Source: Erpobdella octoculata (taxonomy: Eukaryota; Annelida; Clitellata; Hirudinida; Erpobdellidae). From it: a stretch of DNA of 64,000 nucleotides. The notes below the pieces were generated by a model. It saw nothing but the letters and a program-made list of their open reading frames with translations. It did no database searches and was not told where the DNA came from. Positions 55,978 through 64,000 of this stretch are shown piece by piece (the stretch's first letter is position 1; each line of letters opens with the position of its first letter). Location of the stretch: the NCBI GenBank assembly GCA_963978895.1, contig OZ022238.1, positions 33,036,093 through 33,100,092 on the forward strand, given 5' to 3'. A program made the translations under genes and the position numbers.

Positions 55978-57252
55978 ATGTCCAAGACCTTCAAATTTCT
56001 CGGGTTTTGTGGCGCAGAAGCAGCCCAGTCTACTTCCGCCCAGCCAGCAACAGAGACAGACTGGGAACTGTGCTTTGTTTGCCATCAACAACGACAGAAG
56101 CACCCACACGTTCATAGCAGTCCAAGCGAAAAAACAAAATAGGCGGTTACAGCTACCTGGCTGAACATCTAAAGAAATTCAACAAACTCAATTTGCTTCC
56201 AAACTCCTTTCTGTTGGACCGTCTGGATGAAGGAAGCGGCATCGAAGCAGTTTTAGCCGCCAACAAAGCATTATTTCACCAGATCTGTAAGCTTAAATAC
56301 AATAGGACAGGGCGGAGAAAAGGCGGACAAAAATGGACGTTGAGGAAAAGGAAATTACTAAAAGCAACGTTAGCAAGCGCACTCGATTTCGATCAAGCCC
56401 ACCGAGTACAGACTGAAAATTAAAGCAAGTCAACTGTTTCTTCTGCGGAGAAGCTCCTGGTACTGAGAGTCTGCATGAGGCTGCAACTTTCCAGCTTGAC
56501 TAGCGTGTGAGGTCGTGTGCGCTGCTGCTGGATGACATGGACCTCCTGACGAAACTTAACGCCGGGATATGGCTGCACAGGAAGCCAAGTACCACCGCAA
56601 TTGTCTTCTGAACGTGTAGAATTGCGCGCGAAAGATGACGGACAAAGGTGTGAACGATAAAAAAACAATGGCAGGACTTGCTTTCGCAGAGCTGGTGATG
56701 TTTATTGAAGAAGCTGTAATGAATGATGGAACTGCTCCTGTCTTCAGACTTGCTGACCTGGCGCAGTTGTACATGTCAAGGATGGAAGAGCTTGGCATCG
56801 ATCATGATACGAAGGTGCACGCAACACGTCTGAAAGAGAGACTACTTGCCCACTTCCCTGCCATGCATGCACAACACCAGGGTCGCAATATCCTGCTTGC
56901 ATTCAATGACGACCTGGGCAAACTGTTTGCCAAAAAAAGTAATGTCTATCTCATACCACCGACAAGTGCCGCCCTCGAGCAGCACGTCCGGCGAGCTGTG
57001 TACCAGGTCGGGCATGTCTGGGGGCAGACTGTGGTTCTTTCACCAAAATTGCCCTCTCTAACTGACTGGGGGTAAATTGAAACCAGCGACCAGATGTACG
57101 AGCCGCACAGGACAACGCTCTCTACAGCATCTAAAGTCTGCCAGGAGCTTGTCTCCTGCAAACGCAAGAAAGGTTGCATAAAAAAGTGCAAGTGCAAGAA
57201 AGCAAAACTGGAATGTACATGTGCTTGTTAAGGGCAGTGCTCGGATAACTGA
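55978..57252 (+). pseudogene. Cys-rich CXC (tesmin/TSO1-like) transposon protein, broken
   Basis: Start ATG 55978 (MSKTFKFLGFCGAEAAQSTS). WELCFVCHQQRQKHPH is an N-terminal C-x2-C finger, then LDEGSGIEAVLAANKALFHQ with ICKLKYN, CFFCGEAPG and LHEAATFQLD. 56635-57075 is an open 146-residue stretch (AGLAFAELVMFIEEAVMNDG, FRLADLAQLYMSRMEELGID). The end has LVSCKRKKGCIKKCKCKKAK and LECTCAC, a CXC-type cysteine cluster. Such proteins are common as uncharacterised ORFs in invertebrate genomes. Stops at 56138, 56418 and 57073 and shifts kill it. The catalytic mechanism is unknown to me. Confidence 0.7.
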
Positions 57253-57604
57253 ACTCTTACAAGAACTGAACTAGTGTTACTCTGAATGACACTGTGGTAT
57301 AATATGTTTATCAGCGTTATGTCAGTAACTCACACCTCTTGCCACAGAGATGAAAAAAACACCTTGACCACATGTCAAGTTTATGATTATTATATGCTTG
57401 GCTAAAATACAATATTCAATACAATCATTCTTTTTGAAATGAAAATTATTAGTATTTCAAATTTGCAGCTTGCTAAATTATTGTTATTTGTTATCGAATG
57501 TATGAGTAGTTCAGAAGTTGTAGTTGTGTAACCGTATAGCTGTCTAACGTCATACTAGCAGTTCAAACATTATTACCTGTTTTGTATTTATTGAAAGTGA
57601 CATC
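57253..57604 (+). other. Gene-free 3' part of the DNA transposon
   Basis: A+T-rich, no signal. Confidence 0.4.
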
Positions 57605-58268
57605 CTGTCATTTTGTCTACTAGGAGGCGCCTCTATTCAAAACATAATATAAATTAGAAAAGGTTATTCCCTATTTCCTATTAGTATTTCATTGTAAATT
57701 TTGTTGTATCCCATACAATTAAAAAGATATTCCCGATATTCTATATTTTAGCTGTTCGTAATGCCGTTTCGTCCGCTAGGGGACGCTTTATTTAAATTAA
57801 AACATCCAATTTAAGTTCAAAATATAGCCCATATGAAGAAGAACGCAGGGACATTTCAATCGTTTAAATTGAACGAGCGGTTCAGAAGACAAAGGGATTC
57901 TAGGGTCATGCCGCGTATCGAAACACGTGGCATGGCGGCCATTTTTGAAAATAGGCGCCACGGTCGCCAGATGCAGCAACGCTTTGGCACAATATTCTTT
58001 TTTTTTTTAATAGTTTATAGTCCTTTACACCAAGTGTTTTATGTCTTTAATGGCTGTATGTAGGAAACACTTAAGTACTTCTTGTCGTGGATCAAAATTT
58101 GATCCTTTTTACTTTTCCCTCCTCCTTTCTCCAGGCTTGGGACTGTCTCGCAATTAGCGAAGTGGAGTTGGCCCAATATTCAAATTTGTTCATAATAGGT
58201 AGGACTACCTCTGTGAAAAATTTGGTGCTTTTATCAAAAAAAGCACAATAGGTTAGCTTACCTGCCCC
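57605..58268 (-). repeat. Right terminal inverted repeat (with SINE inside)
   Basis: Inverse of 54668-55140. Confidence 0.85.
57991..58168 (-). mobile_element. SINE-like retroposon, copy 2
   Basis: On the - strand it ends in A11. Flanks are near-identical: TTGGCACAATATTC before and TTGGCCCAATATTC after, a target duplication of about 14 bp. The inserted segment matches 8205-8375. Confidence 0.75.
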
Positions 58269-58279
58269 ACTATACAGTA

Positions 58280-58490
58280 AAGTTTGGCAATAAATTTTCT
58301 TGTATACATGCTCGAAGAAAATGTATTAACCTAAATTAAAAAAACTTTTCTCATAATACGTTCCACGTTTCTAGACTGTGAAATAAGACCAGCCTTAAAC
58401 AAACTATTGTAATCATAATACGAAGTATTTTTATTTTAATTAATCCCGACGCGTTTCCGAGAAAAACACTCGATTTTCAAGGCAAAGTAA
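58280..58490 (-). mobile_element. PLE end (U3-A8 lineage), decayed
   Basis: After HHR12 the - strand reads NVERIMRKVFLI and SSSMYTRKFIAK, a worn form of the N-terminal block. It lies directly beyond the right end of the DNA transposon. Confidence 0.5.
58445..58483 (-). ncRNA. Hammerhead-like motif HHR12 with U3-A8 core
   Basis: Core UUGAAAA at 58480-58474. Stem II is CGAG/CUCG (perfect) after an extra U, stem III is CGCG, the triplet is GUC and stem I is short (CC/GG). The extra U position reads AUC rather than AUG. Confidence 0.5.
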
Positions 58491-58838
58491 ACACAACGGA
58501 CAACCAAAATCACGGAAAATGAAAGAAACGAAAATGTTGCTCAAATATTCGAAAAGCAAAAGGAGACAAATAAATAAGACAAACAAATAAAATGTAATAA
58601 CAAATAAATAACTAAATAAAATAAATAAAGTAAAACAAATCAAACATAATGGGGGAATAAACAAGATATGATCTACTTTTTTCGTATATATAGCACAGAG
58701 GGGCCTGATGCAGGACCTCTTCATCAATCATACATGCTATTATAATGACAATTTAATTATTATTGTTTTTTTTGTTCTGTCTTTTTTGTGATTTTGAATG
58801 TATGTATTGATAACTGAATAAACAAACTCAAACTCAAA

Positions 58839-58841
<3 letters not shown>
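58491..58841. other. Gene-free A+T-rich stretch
   Basis: An AAATAA-rich tract (58560-58650); nothing coding. Confidence 0.5.

Positions 58842-58935
<94 letters not shown>
58842..58935. repeat. (TA)n microsatellite
   Basis: About 46 units with one TACA break. Confidence 0.97.
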
Positions 58936-58937
<2 letters not shown>

Positions 58938-59100
58938 GAATGTTTGTATATATATTTGTCCTTTATGCATTGCTACACCATTCATCCGATCGTAATGAAA
59001 TTTTCACACAACCTTGAGAGTCAAGGGGAATCAAATATAGAGAAAAAAATTTGAAATCCGTCACAAAATGAGCGGAGCGGAGCGGGTGAGCGAGCGGGAA
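58936..59100 (+). mobile_element. Possible Helitron 5' region
   Basis: ATGAATGTTTGTATATATAT ... TCATCCGATCGTAATGAAAT TTTCACAC resembles the 5' part of non-autonomous Helitrons in invertebrates. It ends in GAGCGGAGCGGAGCGGGTGA repeats like the minisatellite nearby. The border is not proven. Confidence 0.4.
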
Positions 59101-59180
59101 CTATATATATATGTTTGTGCGTATGTATGTATGTATGTGTATGTGCTTGTATGTGTGTCTGTGTGTGTGTTTATGTATGT

Positions 59181-59445
59181 ACTAGCGAGATACCCGGCGT
59201 TGCCCGGGTTTTTTTAGAGGTTTTTCTAATGTTTATCTCTTTCTCTCCCGTTTCCTTTCCCACTCCTGTTCGCTTTCCCGTTTTCGGTCGTTTTCCCGCT
59301 GCCGGTCGCTTTCCCGCTGCCGGTCGTTTTCCCGTTTCCGGTCGCTGTCCCGTTCCCGCTCAAGTTTGCTCTCTCATTCCCGCTCACGCTTGCTTTTCCG
59401 TTCCCGCTCGCTGTCCGTTCCGGGTCGCTTTCCCGTTTCTATAAT
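59181..59445 (-). mobile_element. Helitron 3' end with minisatellite
   Basis: ACTAG at 59181, hairpin CCCGG-CGTTGC-CCGGG at 59193-59208, then about 200 bases of CGCTTTCCCGTTCCCG-type repeats with periods near 18-24. Confidence 0.65.
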
Positions 59446-59529
59446 AGACAAACTAACCCACAAACATTCATATATACATATATATATAGTTTTAGCAAAT
59501 CTATTTTACGTTTCTTAGGCTAACAGAAG

Positions 59530-59913
59530 TTATGAAAGAATGTAAAAGAGAAAATGAGCGTGAACGGGAACGGGAGAGCATCCGTTACCGGGAATGGGAG
59601 AGCAAGCATGACCGGGAACGGGAGAGCAAGCGTGAGCGGGAACGGGAAAGCGACCGGGAACGCGGAAAGCGACCGGGAACGCGGAAAGCGACTGGAATCG
59701 GGAGAGCAAGCTTGGAAGGAAACGCGAGCAAGAGAGAAAATCGATAACAAAACTTCTGAGCGGGAAAGCGACCGGAAGCTGGAAAACGACCGAGAGCGGA
59801 AAAGCGACCGGGAACGCGACGAAAACGGAAAAGTGGAGAAGGAAACGGGAGCGAGAGAGACAAACATTAGAAAAACCTCTAAAAACCCCGGGCAACGCCG
59901 GGTAACCCCGCTA

Positions 59914-59915
<2 letters not shown>
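59530..59915 (+). mobile_element. Helitron 3' end with minisatellite, + strand
   Basis: Repeats of CGGGAACGGGAGAGCAAGCG fill 59560-59870. The end is hairpin CCCGG-GCAACG-CCGGG at 59887-59902, then TAACCCCG and CTAGT (59911-59915) running into (TA)n. The repeat is open in several frames (Arg-Glu-Ser-Asp), an artefact. Confidence 0.68.

Positions 59916-59995
<80 letters not shown>
59916..59995. repeat. (TA)n microsatellite
   Basis: About 40 units, the target side of the Helitron end. Confidence 0.97.
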
Positions 59996-60039
59996 GTATA
60001 TCCTGATTGGTCTGTGTATATATACCTGTATTTTAATTG

Positions 60040-60814
60040 GTCAGCTCTTCGAGCTCTATTGGACAACCACACATATGCAGTTTTTCCTACCAGAATTTCT
60101 CCACGGCTTCCCAGCGACATTGGTTGGAAAGAAACCATCACAACCCTTGAACAACTATTTGGCCCTAAGAAAAGTCTCTTTCGACAAAGGTTTGACTTTA
60201 GTCGAATCATTTGTACATCAGGGAGTGATTTTAGCACTTATGGAAATAAGATCATTGCCGCTGCGGAGGCAACAGAGCTTCGAGGAATGTCAGACGAGAC
60301 ACATAAGTGTGTTAAATATGTAGCAGGACTTCAGGCACAAGAACATGTCGAGATACGTTCCAGGCTGTTACGCATGTTGGATAGCGAAAATAGCGAAAAA
60401 CCTATTACAGTCATTGAATTAATAGCAGAGTCTGAACGACTTAAGACTACACTAGATGATACTAAAACAATCGAAAGACCGGATGTAGAAACTCAGTCCA
60501 TTAACAGATACAGCTCACCTCACCGAAAGCCATTGTCACCACGACATCAAGCAGAACCAAAAACACCATGTCCCATTTGTGGCGGACCACATTGGAAACG
60601 AGAGTGTCCTAACGTTAGACCGACGAGTTCTCCAGATTTTCGCAAATCACGAAAATTTGTATCACGGGATCATCCAAACACGAGACAAAATTCTTTTAAA
60701 CACAGAGAATAGAGTGCTTCTAGACAAGACCGATTCATTAACCAAGTAGACAACGGAAATGAAATCAAACAATACATTGAAGTCATCATCAACGATAGAC
60801 CGATTCAACTTCGG

Positions 60815-60815
<1 letters not shown>
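60040..60815 (+). pseudogene. Duplicate of the 44-45 kb gypsy Gag
   Basis: RALLDNHTYAVFPTRISPRL, TLEQLFGPKKSLFRQRFDF, KCVKYVAGLQAQEHVEIRSR and the knuckle CPICGGPHWKREC are almost identical to 44276-44940. The frame stops at 60711, then RFINQVDNGNEIKQYIEV and RPIQLRL lead to (TA)n exactly before the DTG of the protease. It starts abruptly at 60044 after the shared 65-bp module, where the other copy has further gag sequence. Confidence 0.88.

Positions 60816-60816
<1 letters not shown>

Positions 60817-60867
<51 letters not shown>
60817..60867. repeat. (TA)n microsatellite
   Basis: Cuts the gypsy copy before the protease and borders a PLE end. Confidence 0.96.
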
Positions 60868-60871
<4 letters not shown>

Positions 60872-61200
60872 TCTTGCATATAGCGGTACGATATTTTCTT
60901 GTACACAAACTCCATTGAATATAATTGCCCATTTTGTATTTGTTAATTTTTTTGCCAAAGACTCAAAACGTCGAAGGGAAGCCCGTTGTTGGGAAGATAA
61001 ACTATTAACGAATTCCTTGTTTGCAGCCGTATTTACGTTTATTTGTAAAAAAATTGAAAAATTTAAAAAGACAGTTATGTTATAAAATAAATAAAATAAA
61101 CTAAAAAGAGTAACTTATAAGTTTAAAGTAATAAACAGGGCTAACGCGTTTCGACAGTTAGTTTGTCATCATCAGAGCCCGAAAAGAAAAACAAAACATG
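60868..61200 (-). mobile_element. PLE end with N-terminal segment
   Basis: On the - strand after HHR13: SLAKKLTNTKWAIIFNGVCV then QENIVPLYARNK entering (TA)n. The HHR13 AUG frame stops after three codons. Confidence 0.75.
61138..61180 (-). ncRNA. Hammerhead ribozyme candidate HHR13
   Basis: Core CUGAUGA at 61175-61169. Stem I is GGGCU/AGCCC, stem II is GACA/UGUC after an extra U, stem III is minimal (CGCG) and the triplet is GUU. AUG at 61169-61167. Confidence 0.84.
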
Positions 61201-61368
61201 GATAGAATAATGAAAAGTGAAATTAGTTAAAACCGATAATGGAACAACATAATAATATTTATTTTTCGAGAATGACATGTTAATTTATTTTACTATAGGG
61301 AGATATTAAAAATAAATTATATAATAAAACTGTTATACATTAAAAAAAAAAAAAAAAATAAATAAAAA

Positions 61369-61374
<6 letters not shown>

Positions 61375-61425
<51 letters not shown>

Positions 61426-61439
61426 TATATATATATATA
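61375..61439. repeat. (TA)n microsatellite
   Basis: TA run after an A-rich tract (61341-61375). Confidence 0.96.
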
Positions 61440-61606
61440 CCGGGTGGGCTAAAAAAAGTGAGACGGATCCCTGTTTGGTAATCATTTTTTCGACCACTTA
61501 TACAAGTCCAATTGACCTGAAAATGTTTAAATAAATGTATTTCCGCTAACAATGCATTATTGTAAAATTTTATTTAGAAATATTTTCTTGCAAGCAACTT
61601 GTTGGA

Positions 61607-61712
61607 GACGTTTGACCGATCAGTTGTCCCGGGATCAGTTGTCCTGGGATCAGTTGTCCTGGGATCAGTAGTCCTGGGATCAGTAGTCCTGGGATCAGTT
61701 GTCCTGGGATCA
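61607..61712 (+). repeat. 15-bp minisatellite, direct orientation
   Basis: About seven units of GGATCAGTTGTCCTG with TTG/TAG variants. Inverted arrays of the same unit lie at 61780-61925 and 63257-63430. Confidence 0.9.
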
Positions 61713-61779
61713 GTTGCGATGATCCCCATCTGGCCAACGAAACAAAAACTACTTAGCGATGCGATCGTTTCAAGACTGT

Positions 61780-61925
61780 TGATCCCAGAACAACTGATTC
61801 CAGGACTACTGATCCCAGGACTACTGATCCCAGGACAACTGATCCCACGGACAATTGATCCAGCGGACAACTGATCCCACGGACAACTGATCCCATGGAC
61901 AACTGATCCCATAGAAAACTGATCC
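61780..61925 (-). repeat. 15-bp minisatellite, inverted array
   Basis: Units change in order from CCAGGAC through CCACGGAC and CCATGGAC to CCATAGA. Confidence 0.9.
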
Positions 61926-61939
61926 CATATCTGCATCAT

Positions 61940-62925
61940 TTTATATTTCACTGTTTCTGCAATCAATAAACTGATATAAACCTACATAATTTCTGATTTC
62001 TGTTTGTATGTACGAATCATATATATAGAATAAATATATCGGCCCGCCTGTTGTTTAGGAAGGCTTTTAGCAAGGCAGCCTAGTAGACCGGAGATCCGAA
62101 ACGAAGAACTGAGAGTTACAACCGTATAGTAACTTAATCAAATATTTTTTAATAGAAAAAAAAGAAATTTTTATGTACAAAATAAATTTTTAACTTTATA
62201 AAAATTAACAATTTTTTTTTTATAAAAATTTCAGATGACATTGAATTTTATTTGCGTAGTCTCTAGTTCGATGATCTATTTATGTCTATTTAACGTCGCT
62301 TATGTTATCGGTAAATTAGAATTGTATTTTTTTTATGTCGGATATCGCGTTAAATTAAAATAAAGCTCACATCAACAACATTTAGCTATAAGAAATCGAC
62401 ATTTCTGTTTCTTACAAACCGGAGTTTAGTCTCCGCTGTCGTACCAAAAATAGATTAATACAAATAATGAATATTCAGGTAACTAAAAGACTCTAAATCG
62501 TTTTTTCGGAGGACATCTTGCCATCTCACTCAAAACCTGCTCATCTCCGATGTATTTGTATGTGTTTATGTATTTATGTATGTATGTATGTATGTGTGTG
62601 TGTGTGCACTCCTGAAGAGCTTTTCTGTGGAGGTCATCAGAAGAAAACCCCCCCTCGAGCAAACGTTTCGGCTCTTTAATTTCTTGACGTTCTAAGGGGG
62701 GCGAGCCACGTTCGACGGACGAACGTCCTCCGGCAGAAAATGTCTTTGTTCTTTTCCGACATCGAATTTCTATCATTCCTTGCATCGTGGCAGATATTTA
62801 TCATGCAAATAAACTCGCGACGTTAAAGAAATTCAGAATATTCAAGTGAGAAAACCTTCGACGACATAACGGCTTCGCTTTCGTAGCGGAACTTAATATC
62901 GCCACGTAAACAAAGACGAAGCAAT
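61940..62925. other. No supported gene
   Basis: An open frame at 62483-62785 (- strand) contains GTGT/GTAT repeats and no recognisable domain. A (GTAT)n patch is at 62570-62600. Confidence 0.45.
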
Positions 62926-62929
62926 TCTA

Positions 62930-63244
62930 TTCTTGCGGAGCGGAGAGAGCGGCTTCTAAATTTGGAAAATCTTCTTTTTTCTCTCTTTGAGACCAAATCC
63001 AGAATGAAGCCGATTCTGCTGCTTCAGAAATCTGTTTAATTGCACGGGTCCGCTCTCTGTTAGACATTCCCAGGGCCCGCAGCAACTTTAGCAAAGATTT
63101 ACCAACCAAACCGCGTGCTCCGACTTCAACAGCAAAAAGCTCAGCTCTTGAGCCATTTGCTTCCAAATCCAACACCAATTCTCTGCATTTTTCTAATTTC
63201 ATGATGTTACTGGCCTCCATGTTGCTTTCCCAAGGCACTGTCAA
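62930..63244 (-). pseudogene. LINE ORF2 C-terminal fragment
   Basis: VPWESNMEASNIMKLEKCRE, FAVEVGARGLVGKSLLKLLR and ISEAAESASFWIWSQR match the pattern (VPWE...A...K..KY..L, VEVG.RGFV..S, A.EAS.W.W) that follows the reverse transcriptase in many metazoan LINE-encoded proteins. The frame is open for 105 residues, bounded by minisatellite on the right. No RT is adjacent. Confidence 0.6.
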
Positions 63245-63256
63245 CTCGGGTTAGTG

Positions 63257-63430
63257 CCTACTGATCCCAGGACAACTGATCCCAGGACAACTGATCCCAG
63301 TACAACTGATCCCAGGACAACTGATCCCAGGATAACTGATCCCAGTACAACTGATCCCACGGACAACTGATCCCACGGACAACTGATCCCATGGACAACT
63401 GATGCCATAGACAACTGATCCCATAGACAC
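63257..63430 (-). repeat. 15-bp minisatellite, second inverted array
   Basis: About 11 units of CTGATCCCAGGACAA. The order of variants (CCAGGAC, CCAGTAC, CCACGGAC twice, CCATGGAC, CCATAGAC) parallels 61780-61925. Confidence 0.9.
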
Positions 63431-63855
63431 AAGCAACTCATTTTAACTCATTTTTTGACGACAATGGTGGTGATGATGCTTAAGTAGCCAGCTTACGTAG
63501 CCAGCTTACGATGGCTGGCTGCATACGACAACGGTGGTGGTGATAATGATACTGGCTACTTCAATTAGTAAACGGAGAAATAATATTTAGTATAAGCGCA
63601 CGAGGGCACGATACACAGTAGAAATGAAATTGACAAGTTCGTATTACCTTTCATAGTTTCACTCCTTTCTACGTGAAGTTCATAATGAGAAATGGAACCG
63701 TGCCAATCCAAAAATAATAGAGTTTAGCTCATTTCAGAAGTTGTTTTTTTCGAAGATATGAATTAAATAAATTAATGAACAGTCACTCCAACAATAATTC
63801 TTATCGGCTTATTTAGGAGTCCATGACTAGGACCATCACTACAGCATCCAAACAT
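63431..63855. other. Gene-free stretch
   Basis: A short GTGGTGGTGAT-type repeat near 63465 and 63530; nothing else. Confidence 0.5.
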
Positions 63856-63858
63856 ACT

Positions 63859-64000
63859 CATACATACATACATACATACATACATACATACATACATACA
63901 TACATACATACATACATACATACATACATACATACATACATACATACATACATACATACATACATACATACATACATACATACATACATACATACATACA
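63859..64000. repeat. (CATA)n microsatellite reaching the window edge
   Basis: At least 35 units, continuing past 64000. Confidence 0.98.

Noticed and set aside
56420..57197. - strand frames at 56.4-57.2 kb
   Set aside because: Shadows of the + strand CXC gene, whose protein pattern is recognisable.
59520..59895. Arg/Glu or Pro/Phe/Ser-rich frames at 59.5-59.9 and 59.1-59.4 kb
   Set aside because: Translations of the Helitron-associated G+C-rich minisatellite in several frames; no single frame is favoured.
62640..62735. GAAAC and CUGAUGA on the - strand near 62.65 kb, a possible permuted hammerhead
   Set aside because: The order is GAAA before CUGAUGA, and no adjacent stem II can be formed at the required positions.
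63257..63430. CRISPR-like array
   Set aside because: Units are contiguous without unique spacers, and the context is animal DNA.

Overview
This is A+T-rich animal DNA, not bacterial. There are spliced exons with GT/AG borders, Penelope-like (PLE), Ty3/gypsy and LINE retroelements, hAT, piggyBac, MULE, GIN/Ginger and Helitron-type DNA elements, and very long (TA)n, (CATA)n, (ATGG)n and (GAGT)n arrays. An invertebrate metazoan is most likely; I cannot name the lineage.

The only host gene I can support is a voltage-gated calcium channel beta subunit (CACNB) on the + strand. Six exons are visible: 11905-11981, 12043-12155, 29201-29340, 34650-34762, 49145-49296 and 49356-49451. All phases join, and together they encode the end of the HOOK region and most of the guanylate-kinase-like domain. 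The SH3 exons should lie upstream of base 1 and the last GK exon beyond 64000, so almost everything else in the window is intron. None of the exons is an obvious long ORF.

Layout: 1-11900 holds LINE and hAT remnants, a nest of transposons inside one another (2600-7780) and a hAT element in a (CATA)n array. 12190-29100 holds an inverted PLE pair, a degenerate gypsy element whose Gag carries a SAP domain, hAT and LTR remnants, and a dense PLE/(TA)n block with one nearly complete PLE reverse transcriptase. 29400-34500 holds an (ATGG)n array, a LINE scrap, a MULE inserted in Helitron-like sequence and a (GAGT)n array. 36400-45060 holds two gypsy elements on the - strand. 45100-48960 holds Helitron, hAT, piggyBac and PLE pieces. 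49660-54480 holds two PLEs. 54668-58268 is a DNA transposon with long terminal inverted repeats and a cysteine-rich CXC-type gene. 58280-64000 holds Helitrons, a duplicated gypsy gag, more PLE ends, minisatellites and a LINE tail.

The strongest unexpected signal is a set of at least 13 hammerhead ribozyme candidates at PLE ends. In 11 of 13 the first base after the CUGANGA core is an extra U, so the core's last A, this U and the first G of stem II spell AUG. In four copies that AUG opens a reading frame running through the conserved PLE N-terminal segment into (TA)n. Three other copies share a paired change of the interacting core positions C3-G8 to U3-A8.
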